Assembly (NCBI RefSeq): GCF_014636275.1
Contig: NZ_BMEB01000001.1
Span: forward strand, 1-64,000
From: Cellulomonas carbonis
GTDB taxonomy: Bacteria > Actinomycetota > Actinomycetes > Actinomycetales > Cellulomonadaceae
Reading direction: 5' to 3'
DNA length: 64,000 bases
Shown here one piece after another: positions 52,131 through 64,000 of this stretch. The position numbers and the translations under genes were made by a program. Under the pieces are notes generated by a model, which was not told the origin of the DNA, did no database searches, and saw only the letters and a list, made by a program, of their open reading frames with translations. How positions within the stretch are numbered: position 1 is the stretch's first letter; each line of letters opens with the position of its first letter.

Positions 52131-53267
52131 GTGAGCAGCAACTACTACGAGATCCTCGGTGTGAGCCCGGACGCGACGCCGGACCAGATCAAGAAGGCCT
52201 ACCGGCGGCTCGCACGCGAGCTCCACCCCGACGTGGCGACCGGGGACGGCGCCGAGGAGAGGTTCAAGGACGTCTCGCGCGCCTACGAGGTGCTGTCCAA
52301 CCCCGAGAAGCGCCAGATGTACGACCGCGGGGTCGACCCCGCGGCCCCCGGCGGCGGCGCGGCGGGCTTCGGCGGCGCTGGCTTCGGCTTCCAGGACATC
52401 TTCGAGACGTTCTTCGGCGCGGGCCCGGGCGCGGGTCAGCGTGGGCCCGTGCCGCGTGCGCGTCGGGGGCAGGACGCGCTCGTGCGGCTCGACCTCGACC
52501 TGGCCGACGCGGTCTTCGGGGCGCACCGCGAGGTCCAGGTCGACACGGCCGTGGTCTGCCCGACGTGCCAGGGCAGCTGCTGCCGCCCCGGGACGTCGCC
52601 GCGCACGTGCGACGTGTGCGGCGGGCGCGGCGTGGTCCAGCGTGTCGCGCGGTCCTTCCTCGGCCAGGTCATGACGTCGAGCCCGTGCGCCGCGTGCCAC
52701 GGGTACGGGACCGTGATCCCGGAGCCGTGCCCCGAGTGCTCGGGCGAGGGCCGTGTCCGCAGCCGCCGCACCCTGAGCGTCGACGTCCCGGCGGGCGTGG
52801 ACACCGGGACGCGCATCAAGCTCACGGGCCAGGGCGAGGTCGGGCCCGGCGGCGGGCCGGCGGGCGACGTCTACCTCGAGGTCCGCGAGCGACCGCACGA
52901 GGTCTTCGTCCGGCGCGGCGACGACCTGCACTGCACGCTGCCGGTCCCCATGACGGCCGCGGCGCTCGGGACCGTCGTCGAGCTGCAGACGCTGGACGGG
53001 CCGCTCGAGCTCGACGTCCGCCCCGGGACGCAGCCGGGTCAGGTCGTCGTGCAGAAGGGGCTCGGCGTCGGGCGCCTGCACACCGGCGGGCGCGGCGACC
53101 TGCACGTGCACGTCGACGTCCAGGTGCCGACGAACCTCGACGACGAGCAGACGGAGCTCCTGCGGCGCCTCGCCGAGCTGCGCGGCGAGGAGCGACCCGC
53201 GTCGCGCCTGGCCCGGGCCGACGGCGGGATGTTCGCCAAGCTGCGCGAGAAGCTCGCCGGCCGGTGA
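52131..53267 (+). CDS. dnaJ: Chaperone protein DnaJ (DnaJ2 type)
   Basis: A 378-residue type I J-protein. J domain: YYEILGVSPDATPDQIKKAY, with HPD in LHPDVATGDGAEE; a Gly/Phe-rich region; a zinc domain with four CxxCxGxx-like motifs (CPTCQGSCC, CDVCGGRG, CAACHGYG, CPECSGEG); and a C-terminal substrate domain. The first zinc motif is CPTCQGSCC rather than CxxCxGxG. It delivers substrates to DnaK. GTG start 106 bases after hrcA; overlaps rsmE by 4 bases. Confidence 0.95.
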   Translation: MSSNYYEILGVSPDATPDQIKKAYRRLARELHPDVATGDGAEERFKDVSRAYEVLSNPEKRQMYDRGVDPAAPGGGAAGFGGAGFGFQDIFETFFGAGPGAGQRGPVPRARRGQDALVRLDLDLADAVFGAHREVQVDTAVVCPTCQGSCCRPGTSPRTCDVCGGRGVVQRVARSFLGQVMTSSPCAACHGYGTVIPEPCPECSGEGRVRSRRTLSVDVPAGVDTGTRIKLTGQGEVGPGGGPAGDVYLEVRERPHEVFVRRGDDLHCTLPVPMTAAALGTVVELQTLDGPLELDVRPGTQPGQVVVQKGLGVGRLHTGGRGDLHVHVDVQVPTNLDDEQTELLRRLAELRGEERPASRLARADGGMFAKLREKLAGR

Positions 53268-54028
53268 CGGCACCGGTCTTCCTCGCCGACCCGGGGATGC
53301 TCGACGCGTCGTCGCCGGGGAGCCGATACGTGCTCGAGGGGCAGGAGGCCCGGCACGCGGGCGTCGTGCAGCGGCGGCGGCCCGGGGAGCGCGTCGACGT
53401 CGTCGACGGTGCCGGCGTGCGCCTGCGGTGCGAGGTGGCCGACGTCGAGCCCGGTCGGCTGCACCTGGACGTGCTCGAGCGGGTCGAGGAGCGCCCCGGC
53501 GCGCCCCGGCTCGTGCTGGTGCAGGCGCTCGCCAAGGGCGACCGGGACGAGATGGCGATCGAGGCGGCGACCGAGGTGGGCGTCGACGAGGTGGTCCCGT
53601 GGCAGGCGCAGCGTGCGGTCGTCGTCTGGCGCGGCGAGCGCGCCGCGCGGAGCCGCGCGAAGTGGTGCGCGACCGTGCGCCAGGCGGCGAAGCAGTCGCG
53701 GCGCGCCCACGTGCCCGCCGTCGCGGAGGCGCTCGACCTGCGCGGCCTCGTCGCGCGCGTCGAGGCGGTCGTGGCTGCGGGTGGCGCCGTCGTGCTGCTC
53801 CACGAGGAGGCCGGGACGCCGCTGCGCGACGTCCGGGTCCCCGCCGCGGGCTCGGACGGCGAGGTGCTCGTCGTCGTCGGACCCGAGGGCGGCGTCTCGG
53901 ACGAGGAGGTCGCGGCGCTCACGGCGGCGGGGGCCGTCACGGCTCTCCTCGGCCCGCACGTGCTGCGCACGTCGACCGCCGGGCCGGTCGCGCTCGCCCT
54001 CCTCGCGGAGCGGCTGCGGCGCTGGTGA
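53264..54028 (+). CDS. rsmE: 16S rRNA (uracil1498-N3)-methyltransferase RsmE
   Basis: A 254-residue SPOUT methyltransferase. The N-terminal PUA-like part has EGQEARHAGVVQRRRPGERV. The SPOUT knot is seen in ALAKGDRDEMAIEAATEVGV, KQSRRAHVPAV, VVGPEGGVSDEEVAAL and LGPHVLRTSTAGPVAL. It methylates N3 of U1498 in 16S rRNA. GTG start in a GTGA overlap with dnaJ. Confidence 0.95.
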   Translation: MTAPVFLADPGMLDASSPGSRYVLEGQEARHAGVVQRRRPGERVDVVDGAGVRLRCEVADVEPGRLHLDVLERVEERPGAPRLVLVQALAKGDRDEMAIEAATEVGVDEVVPWQAQRAVVVWRGERAARSRAKWCATVRQAAKQSRRAHVPAVAEALDLRGLVARVEAVVAAGGAVVLLHEEAGTPLRDVRVPAAGSDGEVLVVVGPEGGVSDEEVAALTAAGAVTALLGPHVLRTSTAGPVALALLAERLRRW

Positions 54029-54073
54029 GGGCGGCTTCCGGCGGCGTGCCGGGGAGGCCCGACGGTGCTTCGC

Positions 54074-54085
54074 TAACCTGACCGC
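54074..54085 (+). promoter_or_regulatory. Leaderless promoter of the HIT gene
   Basis: TAACCT (54074-54079) ends 6 bases before the ATG at 54086. Confidence 0.45.
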
Positions 54086-54451
54086 ATGACCCCCGAGCGT
54101 TCACCGCTGACCGCCCCGGACTGCCTCTTCTGCCGTCTCGTCGCGGGCGACGTCCCCGCGACGCTCGTCGCGAGCACCGACGACGCGGTCGCGTTCCGCG
54201 ACATCGATCCCAAGGCGCCCGTCCACGTCCTCGTGGTCCCGCGCGACCACCACGCCGACGTCGGCCAGCTCGCCGCGGCCGACCCGGCGCTGCTGGCGTC
54301 GGTGGTCCGCCTGGCGCACGAGGTGGCGGAGGACGAGTGCGACGGCGCGTTCCGCCTCGTCTTCAACACGGGGAGCGAGGCGGGGCAGTCGGTCTTCCAC
54401 GTGCACGGGCACGTGATCGGGGGGACGCGCCTCGGCTGGTCGCCCGCCTGA
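54086..54451 (+). CDS. HIT-family (histidine triad) nucleotide-binding protein
   Basis: A 121-residue Hint-type hydrolase. It has LFCRLVAGDVPATLVASTDD, IDPKAPVHVLVVPRDHHADV and the triad HVHGHVIGG near the C-terminus. It hydrolyses nucleoside phosphoramidates such as AMP-lysine. A weak hairpin GGCCCC/GGGGCC follows at 54481-54499. It is usually next to phoH in this group. Confidence 0.92.
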   Translation: MTPERSPLTAPDCLFCRLVAGDVPATLVASTDDAVAFRDIDPKAPVHVLVVPRDHHADVGQLAAADPALLASVVRLAHEVAEDECDGAFRLVFNTGSEAGQSVFHVHGHVIGGTRLGWSPA

Positions 54452-54604
54452 GGGACGGCCCCGCCGGCGGGCGCGTGCGTGGCCCCGACGCGTGGGGCCG
54501 GGGGCCTCTCGGTACGATGGGGCGACCTGACGCACGGCGGCAGGCGCGACGACAGCACCACGAAGCACGACGACGAGGAGATCTCAGGCCGCCCGGCCGT
54601 TCCC

Positions 54605-55723
54605 ATGAGCGAGACACCCTCGCGGCGCCCTCGCGCCGCCTCCGACGTCGAGCACCGCATCGTCGTCCCAGCGCACCTGCCGGTCGTCGCGCTCCTCGGT
54701 CCCGGTGACGAGGTCCTCCGGGCCGTCGAGCAGGGCTTCCCGGCGGTCCGCATCCACGCGCGCGGCGACCAGATCACGCTGCTCGGCCCGCCGGCCGACG
54801 TCGCGCTCGTCTCGCGGCTCCTCGACGAGCTGCTCGAGGTGGCCTCGACGGGCACGACGCTCGACGCGGACGTCGTCAGCCGGTCGGTGTCGATGCTCAC
54901 CGCGGCGACGGTGAGCCGGCCGGCCGAGGTGCTCACCCAGAACATCCTGTCGAGCCGCGGACGCACCATCCGGCCCAAGACGGTCGGGCAGAAGGCGTAC
55001 GTCGACGCGATCGACCGGCACACCGTCACGTTCGGCATCGGCCCCGCGGGCACGGGAAAGACCTACCTCGCGATGGCCAAGGCGGTGCAGGCGCTCCAGG
55101 GCAAGCAGGTCAACCGGATCGTGCTGACCCGGCCCGCGGTCGAGGCGGGGGAGCGTCTCGGGTTCCTGCCGGGCACCCTGAGCGAGAAGATCGACCCGTA
55201 CCTGCGCCCCCTCTACGACGCGCTGCACGACATGGTCGACCCGGACTCGATCCCGCGCCTCATGGAGGCCGGCACGGTCGAGGTCGCCCCGCTCGCCTAC
55301 ATGCGCGGGCGCACGCTCAACGACGCGTTCATCATCCTCGACGAGGCGCAGAACACCTCGACCGAGCAGATGAAGATGTTCCTCACGCGCCTCGGGTTCG
55401 GCTCGCGGATCGTCGTCACGGGCGACGTCACGCAGGTGGACCTGCCCGGCGGGACGGCGTCCGGCCTGCGCGTCGTGCAGGACATCCTCGGTGGCGTCGA
55501 CGACGTCGCCTTCTGCCGCCTGGGGTCGGAGGACGTCGTCCGCCACCGCCTGGTCGGGGAGATCATCGACGCGTACGCGCTGTGGGACGACCGTGTTCGG
55601 GTCGGGGACGGCGCGGCGCGCGGGGACCGGCAGGACCGGTCGGAGCGTGGCGAGGGGGCCGGACGGGCCGGACACGGCCAGCGCCGTCGCGCCGAGGGCC
55701 GTGCACCGGAGGACGTGGCATGA
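54605..55723 (+). CDS. PhoH-family ATPase
   Basis: A 372-residue PhoH-like protein. Walker A is [15 protein letters not shown] (about 140-154); Walker B is [11 protein letters not shown]; an additional GDVTQVDLP motif follows. The N-terminal ~100 residues are a KH-like/PhoH-associated domain ([20 protein letters not shown]). The C-terminal ~40 residues are disordered and very Arg/Gly-rich. PhoH proteins act with YbeY in rRNA/RNA processing. Start ATG 54605 (MSETPSRR). A TACGAT -10 lies at 54513-54518. It overlaps ybeY by 4 bases. Confidence 0.9.
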   Translation: MSETPSRRPRAASDVEHRIVVPAHLPVVALLGPGDEVLRAVEQGFPAVRIHARGDQITLLGPPADVALVSRLLDELLEVASTGTTLDADVVSRSVSMLTAATVSRPAEVLTQNILSSRGRTIRPKTVGQKAYVDAIDRHTVTFGIGPAGTGKTYLAMAKAVQALQGKQVNRIVLTRPAVEAGERLGFLPGTLSEKIDPYLRPLYDALHDMVDPDSIPRLMEAGTVEVAPLAYMRGRTLNDAFIILDEAQNTSTEQMKMFLTRLGFGSRIVVTGDVTQVDLPGGTASGLRVVQDILGGVDDVAFCRLGSEDVVRHRLVGEIIDAYALWDDRVRVGDGAARGDRQDRSERGEGAGRAGHGQRRRAEGRAPEDVA

Positions 55724-56172
55724 GCGTCGAGGTCAACAACGAGTCGGGTCACCGCGTCGACGAGGCCGAGTTCGCCGCGCTCGCGCGGCACGTCCTGGAC
55801 GCGATGCACGTCCACCCCCAGGCCGAGCTCTCGATCCTGCTGGTCGACACCGACGTCATGTCGGACCTGCACGTGCAGTACATGGACGAGCCCGGACCCA
55901 CCGACGTGCTGTCGTTCCCCATGGACGAGCTGCGCCCGGGTGCCGAGGGCGAGCCCTCGCCGCCGGGCCTGCTCGGCGACGTCGTGCTGTGCCCCGAGGT
56001 CGCCGCGAAGCAGGCGCGCGAAGCGGGCCACTCGACGACCGAGGAGCTCCTGCTGCTGACGACGCACGGGATCCTCCACCTCCTCGGGTACGACCACGCC
56101 GAGCCGGACGAGGAGAAGGAGATGTTCGCCCTGCAGCGACAGCTCCTCCTCACCTTCCTCGCCGGACGATGA
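55720..56172 (+). CDS. ybeY: Endoribonuclease YbeY
   Basis: A 150-residue single-strand endoribonuclease required for 16S rRNA 3' maturation. The zinc motif is [15 protein letters not shown] (HGxLHLxGYDH). [19 protein letters not shown] is also family-specific. ATG 55720 overlaps the phoH TGA. It is the second gene of the phoH-ybeY-CBS-era operon. Confidence 0.95.
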   Translation: MSVEVNNESGHRVDEAEFAALARHVLDAMHVHPQAELSILLVDTDVMSDLHVQYMDEPGPTDVLSFPMDELRPGAEGEPSPPGLLGDVVLCPEVAAKQAREAGHSTTEELLLLTTHGILHLLGYDHAEPDEEKEMFALQRQLLLTFLAGR

Positions 56173-57446
56173 CCGACACCCCCACGGGGGCGCTGGTGGC
56201 GGTCGCCGCGCTCGCGCTCGTCCTGGCCGTCGCGCTCAGCGCGGGCGAGGCCGCGGTCCTGCGCCTCGGTCGCTCGGGCCTCGCCGAGCTCGCGCTGGTC
56301 GACGGCGCGCGGGGCCGGCGCGCCCGGCACGCCGGCGCCATCCAGCACGACCCGCACGGGACGGCCGCGGCGGCGGCGTGGGTCCGCGTGGTGCTCGAGG
56401 CGGTCGGCGCGGTCGCCGTGACCCTCGCGCTCGTCGCCGCCGGCCTGACGTGGTGGCAGACGTTCGGCGTCGCGGCCGTCGTCGTCGCGGTGCTCGCCGT
56501 CCTCGTCGTCCGCTACGTGCCCCGGTCGCTCGCCCGGTCGCACGCTCTCGCGGCGGCCGGGCGCACCGCGGGGCTCATGGTCCTCGCGCGCACGCTCGTC
56601 GCGCCGGTCCGGGGGTTCGCGCACGCGGCGGCGCCCGTCCCCGACCGGTCCGAGGACGAGCTGCGCCAGGTCGTCGAGCGCGTCGACGAGTACGAGCGCA
56701 TCGAGGCGGAGGACCGCGAGCTCGTCCGGTCCGTCCTCGAGCTCGGCGACACGCGCGTCCGCGCGGTCATGGTCCCGCGCACCGAGATGATCACCGTCCC
56801 GGCGGACACGACGGTGCGCAAGGCGCTCTCGCTGTTCGTGCGCTCGGGGTACTCGCGCGTGCCCGTCGTCGGGGAGTCGGTCGACGACCTGGTCGGCGTG
56901 CTCTACCTCAAGGACCTGCTGAGCCACCGTCACGCGGGGGACGTCGACGACGAGCCCGTCGGCCCGCTCGCGCGCCCCGCCGTCTACGTCCCCGAGTCCA
57001 AGCCGGTCGACGACCTCCTGCGCGAGATGCAGAGCATGTCGTCGCACATCGCGATGGTCGTCGACGAGTACGGCGGGGTCGCGGGCCTCGTGACGATCGA
57101 GGACGTGCTCGAGGAGATCGTCGGCGAGCTGACCGACGAGCACGACCGCTCCGGTCCCGAGGTCGAGGACCTCGGTGACGGGACGTACCGCGTGCCGTCC
57201 CGGCTCCCCGTGGACGAGCTCGGGGAGCTGTTCGACATCGAGCTCGAGGACGACGACGTGGACACCGCGGGCGGACTCCTCGCGAAGGCGCTCGGCAAGG
57301 TGCCGCTCGCCGGGTCGAGCGCGGAGGTCGCGGGTCTGCGCCTGACGGCCGACCGCGTCCAGGGCCGCCGACGGCAGGTCGCGACGCTCGTCGTCGCCCG
57401 CGCGGGCGACCCCCACCAGCACCACGACGAAGGAGCCCACCGATGA
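56169..57446 (+). CDS. Hemolysin-family (CNNM/CorC-like) CBS-domain membrane protein
   Basis: A 425-residue protein. A CNNM/DUF21 membrane region occupies about 1-140, with four hydrophobic segments. A pair of CBS domains follows (about 205-330: [40 protein letters not shown], then [20 protein letters not shown]), with a CorC/HlyC C-terminal domain ending [15 protein letters not shown]. Members are thought to handle Mg2+ or Co2+. ATG 56169 overlaps ybeY, and the stop overlaps era. Confidence 0.9.
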   Translation: MTDTPTGALVAVAALALVLAVALSAGEAAVLRLGRSGLAELALVDGARGRRARHAGAIQHDPHGTAAAAAWVRVVLEAVGAVAVTLALVAAGLTWWQTFGVAAVVVAVLAVLVVRYVPRSLARSHALAAAGRTAGLMVLARTLVAPVRGFAHAAAPVPDRSEDELRQVVERVDEYERIEAEDRELVRSVLELGDTRVRAVMVPRTEMITVPADTTVRKALSLFVRSGYSRVPVVGESVDDLVGVLYLKDLLSHRHAGDVDDEPVGPLARPAVYVPESKPVDDLLREMQSMSSHIAMVVDEYGGVAGLVTIEDVLEEIVGELTDEHDRSGPEVEDLGDGTYRVPSRLPVDELGELFDIELEDDDVDTAGGLLAKALGKVPLAGSSAEVAGLRLTADRVQGRRRQVATLVVARAGDPHQHHDEGAHR

Positions 57447-58414
57447 GCGACCCCGACGGCACGGACGCGGGCGGCGCACGCCCCGGGACGGGCGAGCCGT
57501 TCCGGTCGGGCTTCGCGTGCATCGTGGGACGTCCCAACGCGGGCAAGTCGACGCTGACAAACGCGATCGTCGGCCAGAAGGTCGCGATCACCTCGGGCCG
57601 GCCCCAGACGACCCGTCACGTCGTGCGGGGTGTCGTCCACCGCCCCGACGCCCAGCTCGTGCTCGTCGACACGCCCGGCCTGCACCGCCCGCGCACGCTG
57701 CTCGGCGAGCGGCTCAACGACCTGGTGCGGGACACGCTGACGGAGGTCGACGTCGCCGTCTTCTGCCTGCCCGCGGACCAGCGCGTCGGCCCGGGCGACC
57801 GGTACATCGCGCAGCAGCTCACCGACCTCGCGCGCGGCCGTGCGGCGACCCCGGTCGTCGCCGTGGCGACCAAGGCGGACCTCGTGCCGAAGGGCCGGCT
57901 CGCGGAGCACCTCCTCGAGGTCGCGGGCCTCGGGGAGTGGGCCGACGTGGTCCCGGTCAGCGCCGTCGAGGGTTACCAGGTCGGGACCCTCGTGGACGTC
58001 CTGGTGCGCCACCTCCCGCCCGGACCCGCGCTCTACCCCGACGGCGAGCTGACGGACGAGCCGGAGGCCGTCATGGTCGCCGAGCTCGTGCGCGAGGCGG
58101 CGCTCGAGGGCGTGCGGGACGAGCTGCCGCACTCGCTCGCCGTCGTGGTCGACGAGATCGTCCCGCGCGAGGGCCGGGACGGATCGGACGGGCGCCCGCC
58201 GATGCTGGACGTGCGGGTCCACCTGTTCGTCGAGCGCGACAGCCAGAAGGCGATCGTCATCGGCAAGGGCGGCTCGCGGCTGCGTGACGTCGGCACGACG
58301 GCCCGCCGCGGGATCGAGGCGCTCCTGGGCGCGAAGGTGTACCTCGACCTCCACGTCAAGGTCGCGAAGGACTGGCAGCGCGACCCGAAGCAGCTGCGCC
58401 GGCTCGGGTTCTGA
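57443..58414 (+). CDS. era: GTPase Era
   Basis: A 323-residue GTPase for 30S maturation. G1 [10 protein letters not shown]2 TTRHVVRGV region, G3 [14 protein letters not shown]4 ATKADLV and the C-terminal KH domain ([40 protein letters not shown]). The N-terminal ~25 residues are extra and disordered. It overlaps the CBS gene by 4 bases and closes the operon. Confidence 0.96.
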   Translation: MSDPDGTDAGGARPGTGEPFRSGFACIVGRPNAGKSTLTNAIVGQKVAITSGRPQTTRHVVRGVVHRPDAQLVLVDTPGLHRPRTLLGERLNDLVRDTLTEVDVAVFCLPADQRVGPGDRYIAQQLTDLARGRAATPVVAVATKADLVPKGRLAEHLLEVAGLGEWADVVPVSAVEGYQVGTLVDVLVRHLPPGPALYPDGELTDEPEAVMVAELVREAALEGVRDELPHSLAVVVDEIVPREGRDGSDGRPPMLDVRVHLFVERDSQKAIVIGKGGSRLRDVGTTARRGIEALLGAKVYLDLHVKVAKDWQRDPKQLRRLGF

Positions 58415-58462
58415 CCGCCCGCTGCGGTGCCGGCTCCGGCCGGTCGACGCGGGCCCGGTCGA

Positions 58463-58474
58463 TAGACTCCCGGC
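58463..58474 (+). promoter_or_regulatory. Leaderless promoter of the alpha/beta hydrolase gene
   Basis: TAGACT (58463-58468) ends 6 bases before the GTG at 58475. Confidence 0.5.
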
Positions 58475-59977
58475 GTGCGCTACCGGATCGCCCTGAGCAG
58501 CGCACTCGTGGTCCTGCTGCTGGGGCTCGTCGGGAGCGTCTCGGGGCCGGGCTGGGACCCCACGCCCATGACCCGCACGATCGAGGTCGAGACGTCCGAC
58601 ACGGCGGTCGGTCCGCCGTCGGCCGCTGCGGACGCCGACGCCGTCGGGACGTACGAGGTCGTCGAGTCGGTCGTCACCGTCCCGCTCGCGGGCGCCGAGG
58701 TCGAGGCGCGCATCATGGAGCCCCTCGACGCGCCGGGCGAGCGGCCCGGCGTCGTGTTCGTCCACGGGGCCGGGACCGGTCGGTACGACCGCGCGTTCGT
58801 CGCGCAGGCCGAGGCCCTCGCGAGCGCGGGCGTCGTCACGATGGTGCCGAACAAGCGGCTCGACACCTACAGCACGCGGGACCGCAGCTACGTGACGATG
58901 GCGAACGACTACCTGCGCAGCGTCGAGCTGCTGCGCGACCTGCCCGGCGTCGACCCGGCTCGCGTGGGCGTCTACGGCGAGAGCGAGGGCGCGTGGGTCG
59001 TCCCCGTCATGGCGGCGGACAACGACGCCGTCGCGTTCGTCGTCCTGGTCGCCGCACCGGTCGTCCCGCCGCGTCAGCAGGCCGCCTTCGCGGTCGACTC
59101 GTACCTGCGCGCGACGGGCGTCCCCGAGGACCTCCTGCGCGCGATCCCGCGGATGGTCGGCATGGACTTCCCGGGCGGGGGCTTCGCGTACGCCGAGTTC
59201 GACGTCCAGCCGTTCCAGCAGCGCATGCGCCAGCCGGTGCTCCTGGTCTACGGCACGGGGGACGCGGCGATGCCGACCGTGCAGGGCGCGCTGCAGGTGA
59301 TCGACGACCTCCAGGTCGCGCGCAACGACGACTGGACGGTGCGCTACTACGCGGGCGCCGACCACGGCATCAAGGTCGACCGCCGTCTCGTGCCCGCGTT
59401 CGCGCGCGACCTGGCGACCTGGATCCAGGGCCTGCCCGCCACGGCCGGCGCCGCACCGAGGATCGCGGGTGACGAGCCGTACCAGCGGTACGTCGCCGAG
59501 CCCGTCGACCGGCCGCGCTGGTACGCCGAGGGCGACCTGCTGGTCGCGGGCGTCGTCGGCGCCCTGCTCGCGGTCGTCCTCGGCCCGGTCCTGTGGGCCG
59601 TGCGCCGGCTGCGCGGGACGCGCGAGCGGATGCTGGCCGACGGCGTCCGCGCACCGCTGGTGATGGTCTCGGCGGGTGCCGTGACGACGCTGGTCGCGCT
59701 CGCGGCCTACCTGCTCGTGGTCGCGAACATGGCGCAGAACTACCGGACCAACGCGTGGGTCGTCCAGGGCGGGTGGCTCGGCGTGCGCATGGCCGGCGTC
59801 GCGACCGTCGTCGCGGGGGTCGTGCTCGTGTTCCGCGTCCTGGACGGTCGCCGCCGTGGTGCGGTTCCGGCGGCGCGGACGGCGGCGGGGGAGTGGGCGC
59901 TCGCGGGCGCGGTCGGCGGGTCGACGATGCTGCTGCTCCTCGGCGCGTACTTCGGCGTGTTCCCGACGCTCGGCTGA
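58475..59977 (+). CDS. Membrane-embedded alpha/beta hydrolase
   Basis: A 500-residue protein. It has an N-terminal signal/anchor ([19 protein letters not shown]) and an alpha/beta hydrolase domain at about 75-325, with the nucleophile elbow GESEGAW, an Asp in GTGDAAMP and a His in [11 protein letters not shown]-terminal region of four membrane segments follows (about 353-373, 393-413, 430-452, 470-492). The substrate is unknown; the family includes dienelactone hydrolases and prolyl peptidases. The fusion to a C-terminal membrane domain is uncommon. The catalytic domain should face outside. The GTG start is consistent with the leaderless -10. Confidence 0.8.
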   Translation: MRYRIALSSALVVLLLGLVGSVSGPGWDPTPMTRTIEVETSDTAVGPPSAAADADAVGTYEVVESVVTVPLAGAEVEARIMEPLDAPGERPGVVFVHGAGTGRYDRAFVAQAEALASAGVVTMVPNKRLDTYSTRDRSYVTMANDYLRSVELLRDLPGVDPARVGVYGESEGAWVVPVMAADNDAVAFVVLVAAPVVPPRQQAAFAVDSYLRATGVPEDLLRAIPRMVGMDFPGGGFAYAEFDVQPFQQRMRQPVLLVYGTGDAAMPTVQGALQVIDDLQVARNDDWTVRYYAGADHGIKVDRRLVPAFARDLATWIQGLPATAGAAPRIAGDEPYQRYVAEPVDRPRWYAEGDLLVAGVVGALLAVVLGPVLWAVRRLRGTRERMLADGVRAPLVMVSAGAVTTLVALAAYLLVVANMAQNYRTNAWVVQGGWLGVRMAGVATVVAGVVLVFRVLDGRRRGAVPAARTAAGEWALAGAVGGSTMLLLLGAYFGVFPTLG

Positions 59978-60110
59978 GGACGTTCACCCGGAGGGCGGCG
60001 CTGCGACGTGCGCGCGCGGCGATAGGGTGCGGGCGGCGTGCCGCCGGACGCGTGTCCGAGCCGCGGTCAGGCGCCGCTGGTGGTCACCCGTGAGGGTGGG
60101 AGGGAGCACG

Positions 60111-61523
60111 ATGAGCCGGCCCGAGGACTTCACGCGCGAGCAGGCGTCGGACCCGGCGACGCCCGCCCAGACGCTCGCGGACATCGCCGCGCTGCGTGAG
60201 GACCTGCGGCCGCTCGTCGCGGCCAACCCGTCGGCGTACGACGGGCTGCTCGAGTGGCTCGGCTCGCTCGGCGAGCCCCCGGTCGACCGCGCGCTGCGGG
60301 AGCGGCGCGAGCGCGCCGCCGGTGGTGCCGCCGCCTCGGGCGGTACCGACGGCTCGGGCGGTGCCGGCGGTGCCGCGGGTGCGGTCGGTTCCGCCGTCCA
60401 CCCCGAGGACGCGGTCGGCGACCGGATCCGTGACCTGGCCGGCGGTGACGACCGGTCCGTCGCGCTGGGGGCCGCCGCGCCCCCGTCCGGCGCCCCCTCC
60501 GGCGGGCCGGCGCCCTCGGGGGTCCCCGGTGCCGGCGCCCCGGGAGCACCTTCGGGCGCGTCGCAGCCCTACGGTGCCGTGCCGCCCTACGGTGCGCCGC
60601 AGCCGTCCGGCGCCGTGCCGCCCTACGGCGTGACCGCCCCGCACGGCGACGCCCCCGCGTACGACGGGCCTCCCGCCTCGGGTCACGTCCTGCCCCCGTT
60701 CGGGCCGTCGGGAGCCGGTCCGGCGCCGGGCGGGTTCGGCGCGGCCGGCGGCCACGGCGCGCCCGGGACGCCCGGCGGCTTCGGGCCGCCCCCCGGTGGG
60801 CCCTACGGCGCCCCGGGGCCCTACGGGGTCCCCCCCTACGGCGGGCCGGCCCCGCGCCGGTCCCGGCGGGGCCTGTGGATCGTGCTCGGGGTGGTCGGCG
60901 GCCTGCTGGTGGTCGGCGCCGTGGTGGTCGCGGTGCTGGTCGGGCGTCTCATCGGGTCCGTCGACGACGTCCCGGACGAGACGCTCGACGCCTACCGCGC
61001 CGCGTGCACGGACGGCGACTGGCAGGCGTGCGACGACCTCTTCGTCGAGTCCCCGTTCGGGTCGGACGACGAGCGCTTCGGGTCCACGTGCGGCAACCGC
61101 ACCGAGGAGACCTGGGGCGGCTGCGTCGAGGAGATGGCCGGCGGTGACGTCTCGGGCGGTGTCGAGGAGGGCGAGGCGTACGGCGACGACGCCGCGCTGG
61201 ACGCGCTGTGGGACGCGTGCGAGGGAGGCGACGGCGAGGCGTGCGACGACCTGTACTGGGACTCGCCGATCGGGTCGCAGTACGAGGACTTCGGCAGCAC
61301 GTGCGGTGGGACCACCGCGGAGACCGAGGGCGGGTGCTCGGTCGCGGGCACCCAGACCTACGGCGACGACGCCGAGCTCGACGCGCTGTGGGACGCGTGC
61401 GCCGCGGGTGACGGGTCGGCGTGCCAGGACCTGTACTTCGAGGCCCCGATCGGCTCGGAGTACGAGACCTTCGGCGCGACGTGCGGCGGGCGCGAGGAGC
61501 GCGGGAACAGCTGCACGGACTGA
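60111..61523 (+). CDS. Large membrane protein with LRV-like domain and three Cys repeats
   Basis: A 470-residue protein. The N-terminal ~60 residues (DPATPAQTLADIAALREDLR and LVAANPSAYDGLLEWLGSLG) match the leucine-rich-repeat-variant domain typical of actinobacterial proteins. A long Pro/Gly/Ala/Ser-rich linker follows to about residue 245, then one membrane segment (LWIVLGVVGGLLVVGAVVVA). Outside are three copies of a ~50-residue repeat (61000-61520) with LDALWDACxxGDGxACDDLY, SPIGSQYEDFGSTC and a fourth Cys. Each repeat probably forms disulfides. The function is unknown; it could be a wall-associated sensor. ATG 60111 has AGGGAG upstream. Confidence 0.75.
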   Translation: MSRPEDFTREQASDPATPAQTLADIAALREDLRPLVAANPSAYDGLLEWLGSLGEPPVDRALRERRERAAGGAAASGGTDGSGGAGGAAGAVGSAVHPEDAVGDRIRDLAGGDDRSVALGAAAPPSGAPSGGPAPSGVPGAGAPGAPSGASQPYGAVPPYGAPQPSGAVPPYGVTAPHGDAPAYDGPPASGHVLPPFGPSGAGPAPGGFGAAGGHGAPGTPGGFGPPPGGPYGAPGPYGVPPYGGPAPRRSRRGLWIVLGVVGGLLVVGAVVVAVLVGRLIGSVDDVPDETLDAYRAACTDGDWQACDDLFVESPFGSDDERFGSTCGNRTEETWGGCVEEMAGGDVSGGVEEGEAYGDDAALDALWDACEGGDGEACDDLYWDSPIGSQYEDFGSTCGGTTAETEGGCSVAGTQTYGDDAELDALWDACAAGDGSACQDLYFEAPIGSEYETFGATCGGREERGNSCTD

Positions 61524-63500
<1,977 letters not shown>

Positions 63501-63504
63501 GCGG

Positions 63505-63534
63505 GCGGGCCCCGGGGGTCGCCCCGGGGCCCGC
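63505..63534 (+). terminator. Terminator between leuA and rsgA
   Basis: A perfect 13-bp stem, GCGGGCCCCGGGG (63505-63517) and CCCCGGGGCCCGC (63522-63534), with loop GTCG. The two genes converge here. Confidence 0.85.
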
Positions 63535-63579
63535 ACCACCGCCGCGGCCGTGGGCACCGCCGCGGCCGCCCGCTGAGGT

Positions 63580-64000
63580 TCACCGACGCTTCGGGCTGCG
63601 CCGCTGCGACCGCGCCACCTGCTTCCAGCGGTCCGTGAGCTCCGCGCGGAGCCGCTGGTCGGTCCGCGCGGCCACCCACATCGCCTCGCGCTCGAGCTTG
63701 CGGTGGCTCTCGAGCCGCCGGGCCGTGAGCCGTCCGTCCGCGACCGCTGCGAGGACGGCGCACCCGGGCTCGGTGCGGTGCGTGCAGTCCCGGAACCGGC
63801 ACCCGCCGGCGAGGTCCGTGACGTCCGTGAACACCTCGTCGAGGCTCGTGCCCGCGGTGAGCCCGACGGTCCGCAGCCCGGGCGTGTCGAGGACCGCACC
63901 TCCGTCGGGGGCGAGGTGCAGCTCGCGCGTCACCGTGGTGTGCCGGCCCTTGCCCTCGACGCCGAGGGACCGCGTGGCCATCGGGCCGCCACCGGCTGCC
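63580..64000 (-). CDS. rsgA: Ribosome small subunit-dependent GTPase RsgA (3' part, cut by window edge)
   Basis: The minus frame from the window end to 63580 reads GGGPMATRSLGVEGKGRHTT, then VTRELHLAPDGGAVLDTPGL (G3) and the zinc-binding CRFRDCTHRTEPGCAVLAAV, with a basic C-terminus SQRRSPKRR. This is the circularly permuted GTPase that matures the 30S subunit. The OB domain and G1 lie beyond the window. Confidence 0.9.
   Translation of the reverse strand, partial: AAGGGPMATRSLGVEGKGRHTTVTRELHLAPDGGAVLDTPGLRTVGLTAGTSLDEVFTDVTDLAGGCRFRDCTHRTEPGCAVLAAVADGRLTARRLESHRKLEREAMWVAARTDQRLRAELTDRWKQVARSQRRSPKRR

Overview
The window comes from a very GC-rich actinobacterium. Gene content and order (leuS, degV-like, comEA-comEC, holA, rpsT, lepA, hemW, hrcA-dnaJ-rsmE, HIT, phoH-ybeY-CBS-era, leuA), heavy GTG start use and many probably leaderless genes point to Micrococcales, most likely Cellulomonas or a close relative. 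The genus is inferred; no database was searched.

Two halves differ sharply. Positions 1 to about 25,420 look like an accessory island. It has the tail of an IS3-type transposase, an IS5-type transposase, a run of small orphan genes separated by a ~35-nt repeat (1866-6371), a phosphotransferase/MFS/acetyltransferase/TetR module (6445-9868), a complete minus-strand Tad (Flp) pilus-type cluster (10122-22130), an excisionase-like HTH gene and short orphan genes. It contains a tRNA-Asn-like 3' fragment at 23088 and ends at a tmRNA (ssrA) 3'-end fragment with its terminator (25378-25451). That is the signature of an element integrated in ssrA, whose intact copy would lie left of the window.

Positions 25,565-64,000 are core chromosome, nearly all on the plus strand: a membrane-anchored metallophosphoesterase, CopC-like and YceI-like proteins, a Mn/Zn-type ABC transporter with a DtxR-family regulator, a desaturase, leuS, a DegV protein, competence genes and holA. 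Next come the ribosomal/translation block (rpsT, lepA), hemW, cyclic-di-GMP turnover (EAL), the heat-shock regulator hrcA with its CIRCE operator plus dnaJ, the phoH-ybeY-CBS-era operon, leuA with a Leu-codon leader peptide, and the end of rsgA.

The most interesting locus is inserted between holA and rpsT (41,270-43,054). A 45-residue pre-peptide with a signal sequence and a 19-residue mature part ending in two Cys lies next to a 449-residue HTH+TPR regulator with RRNPP-like (Rgg/PlcR) architecture. Both promoters carry the same TGTCA-N9-TGAC motif, the peptide gene has its own 18-bp terminator, and a (CGGT)7 microsatellite sits just upstream of the regulator. This is a candidate actinobacterial peptide-pheromone quorum-sensing pair; the evidence is sequence architecture only.
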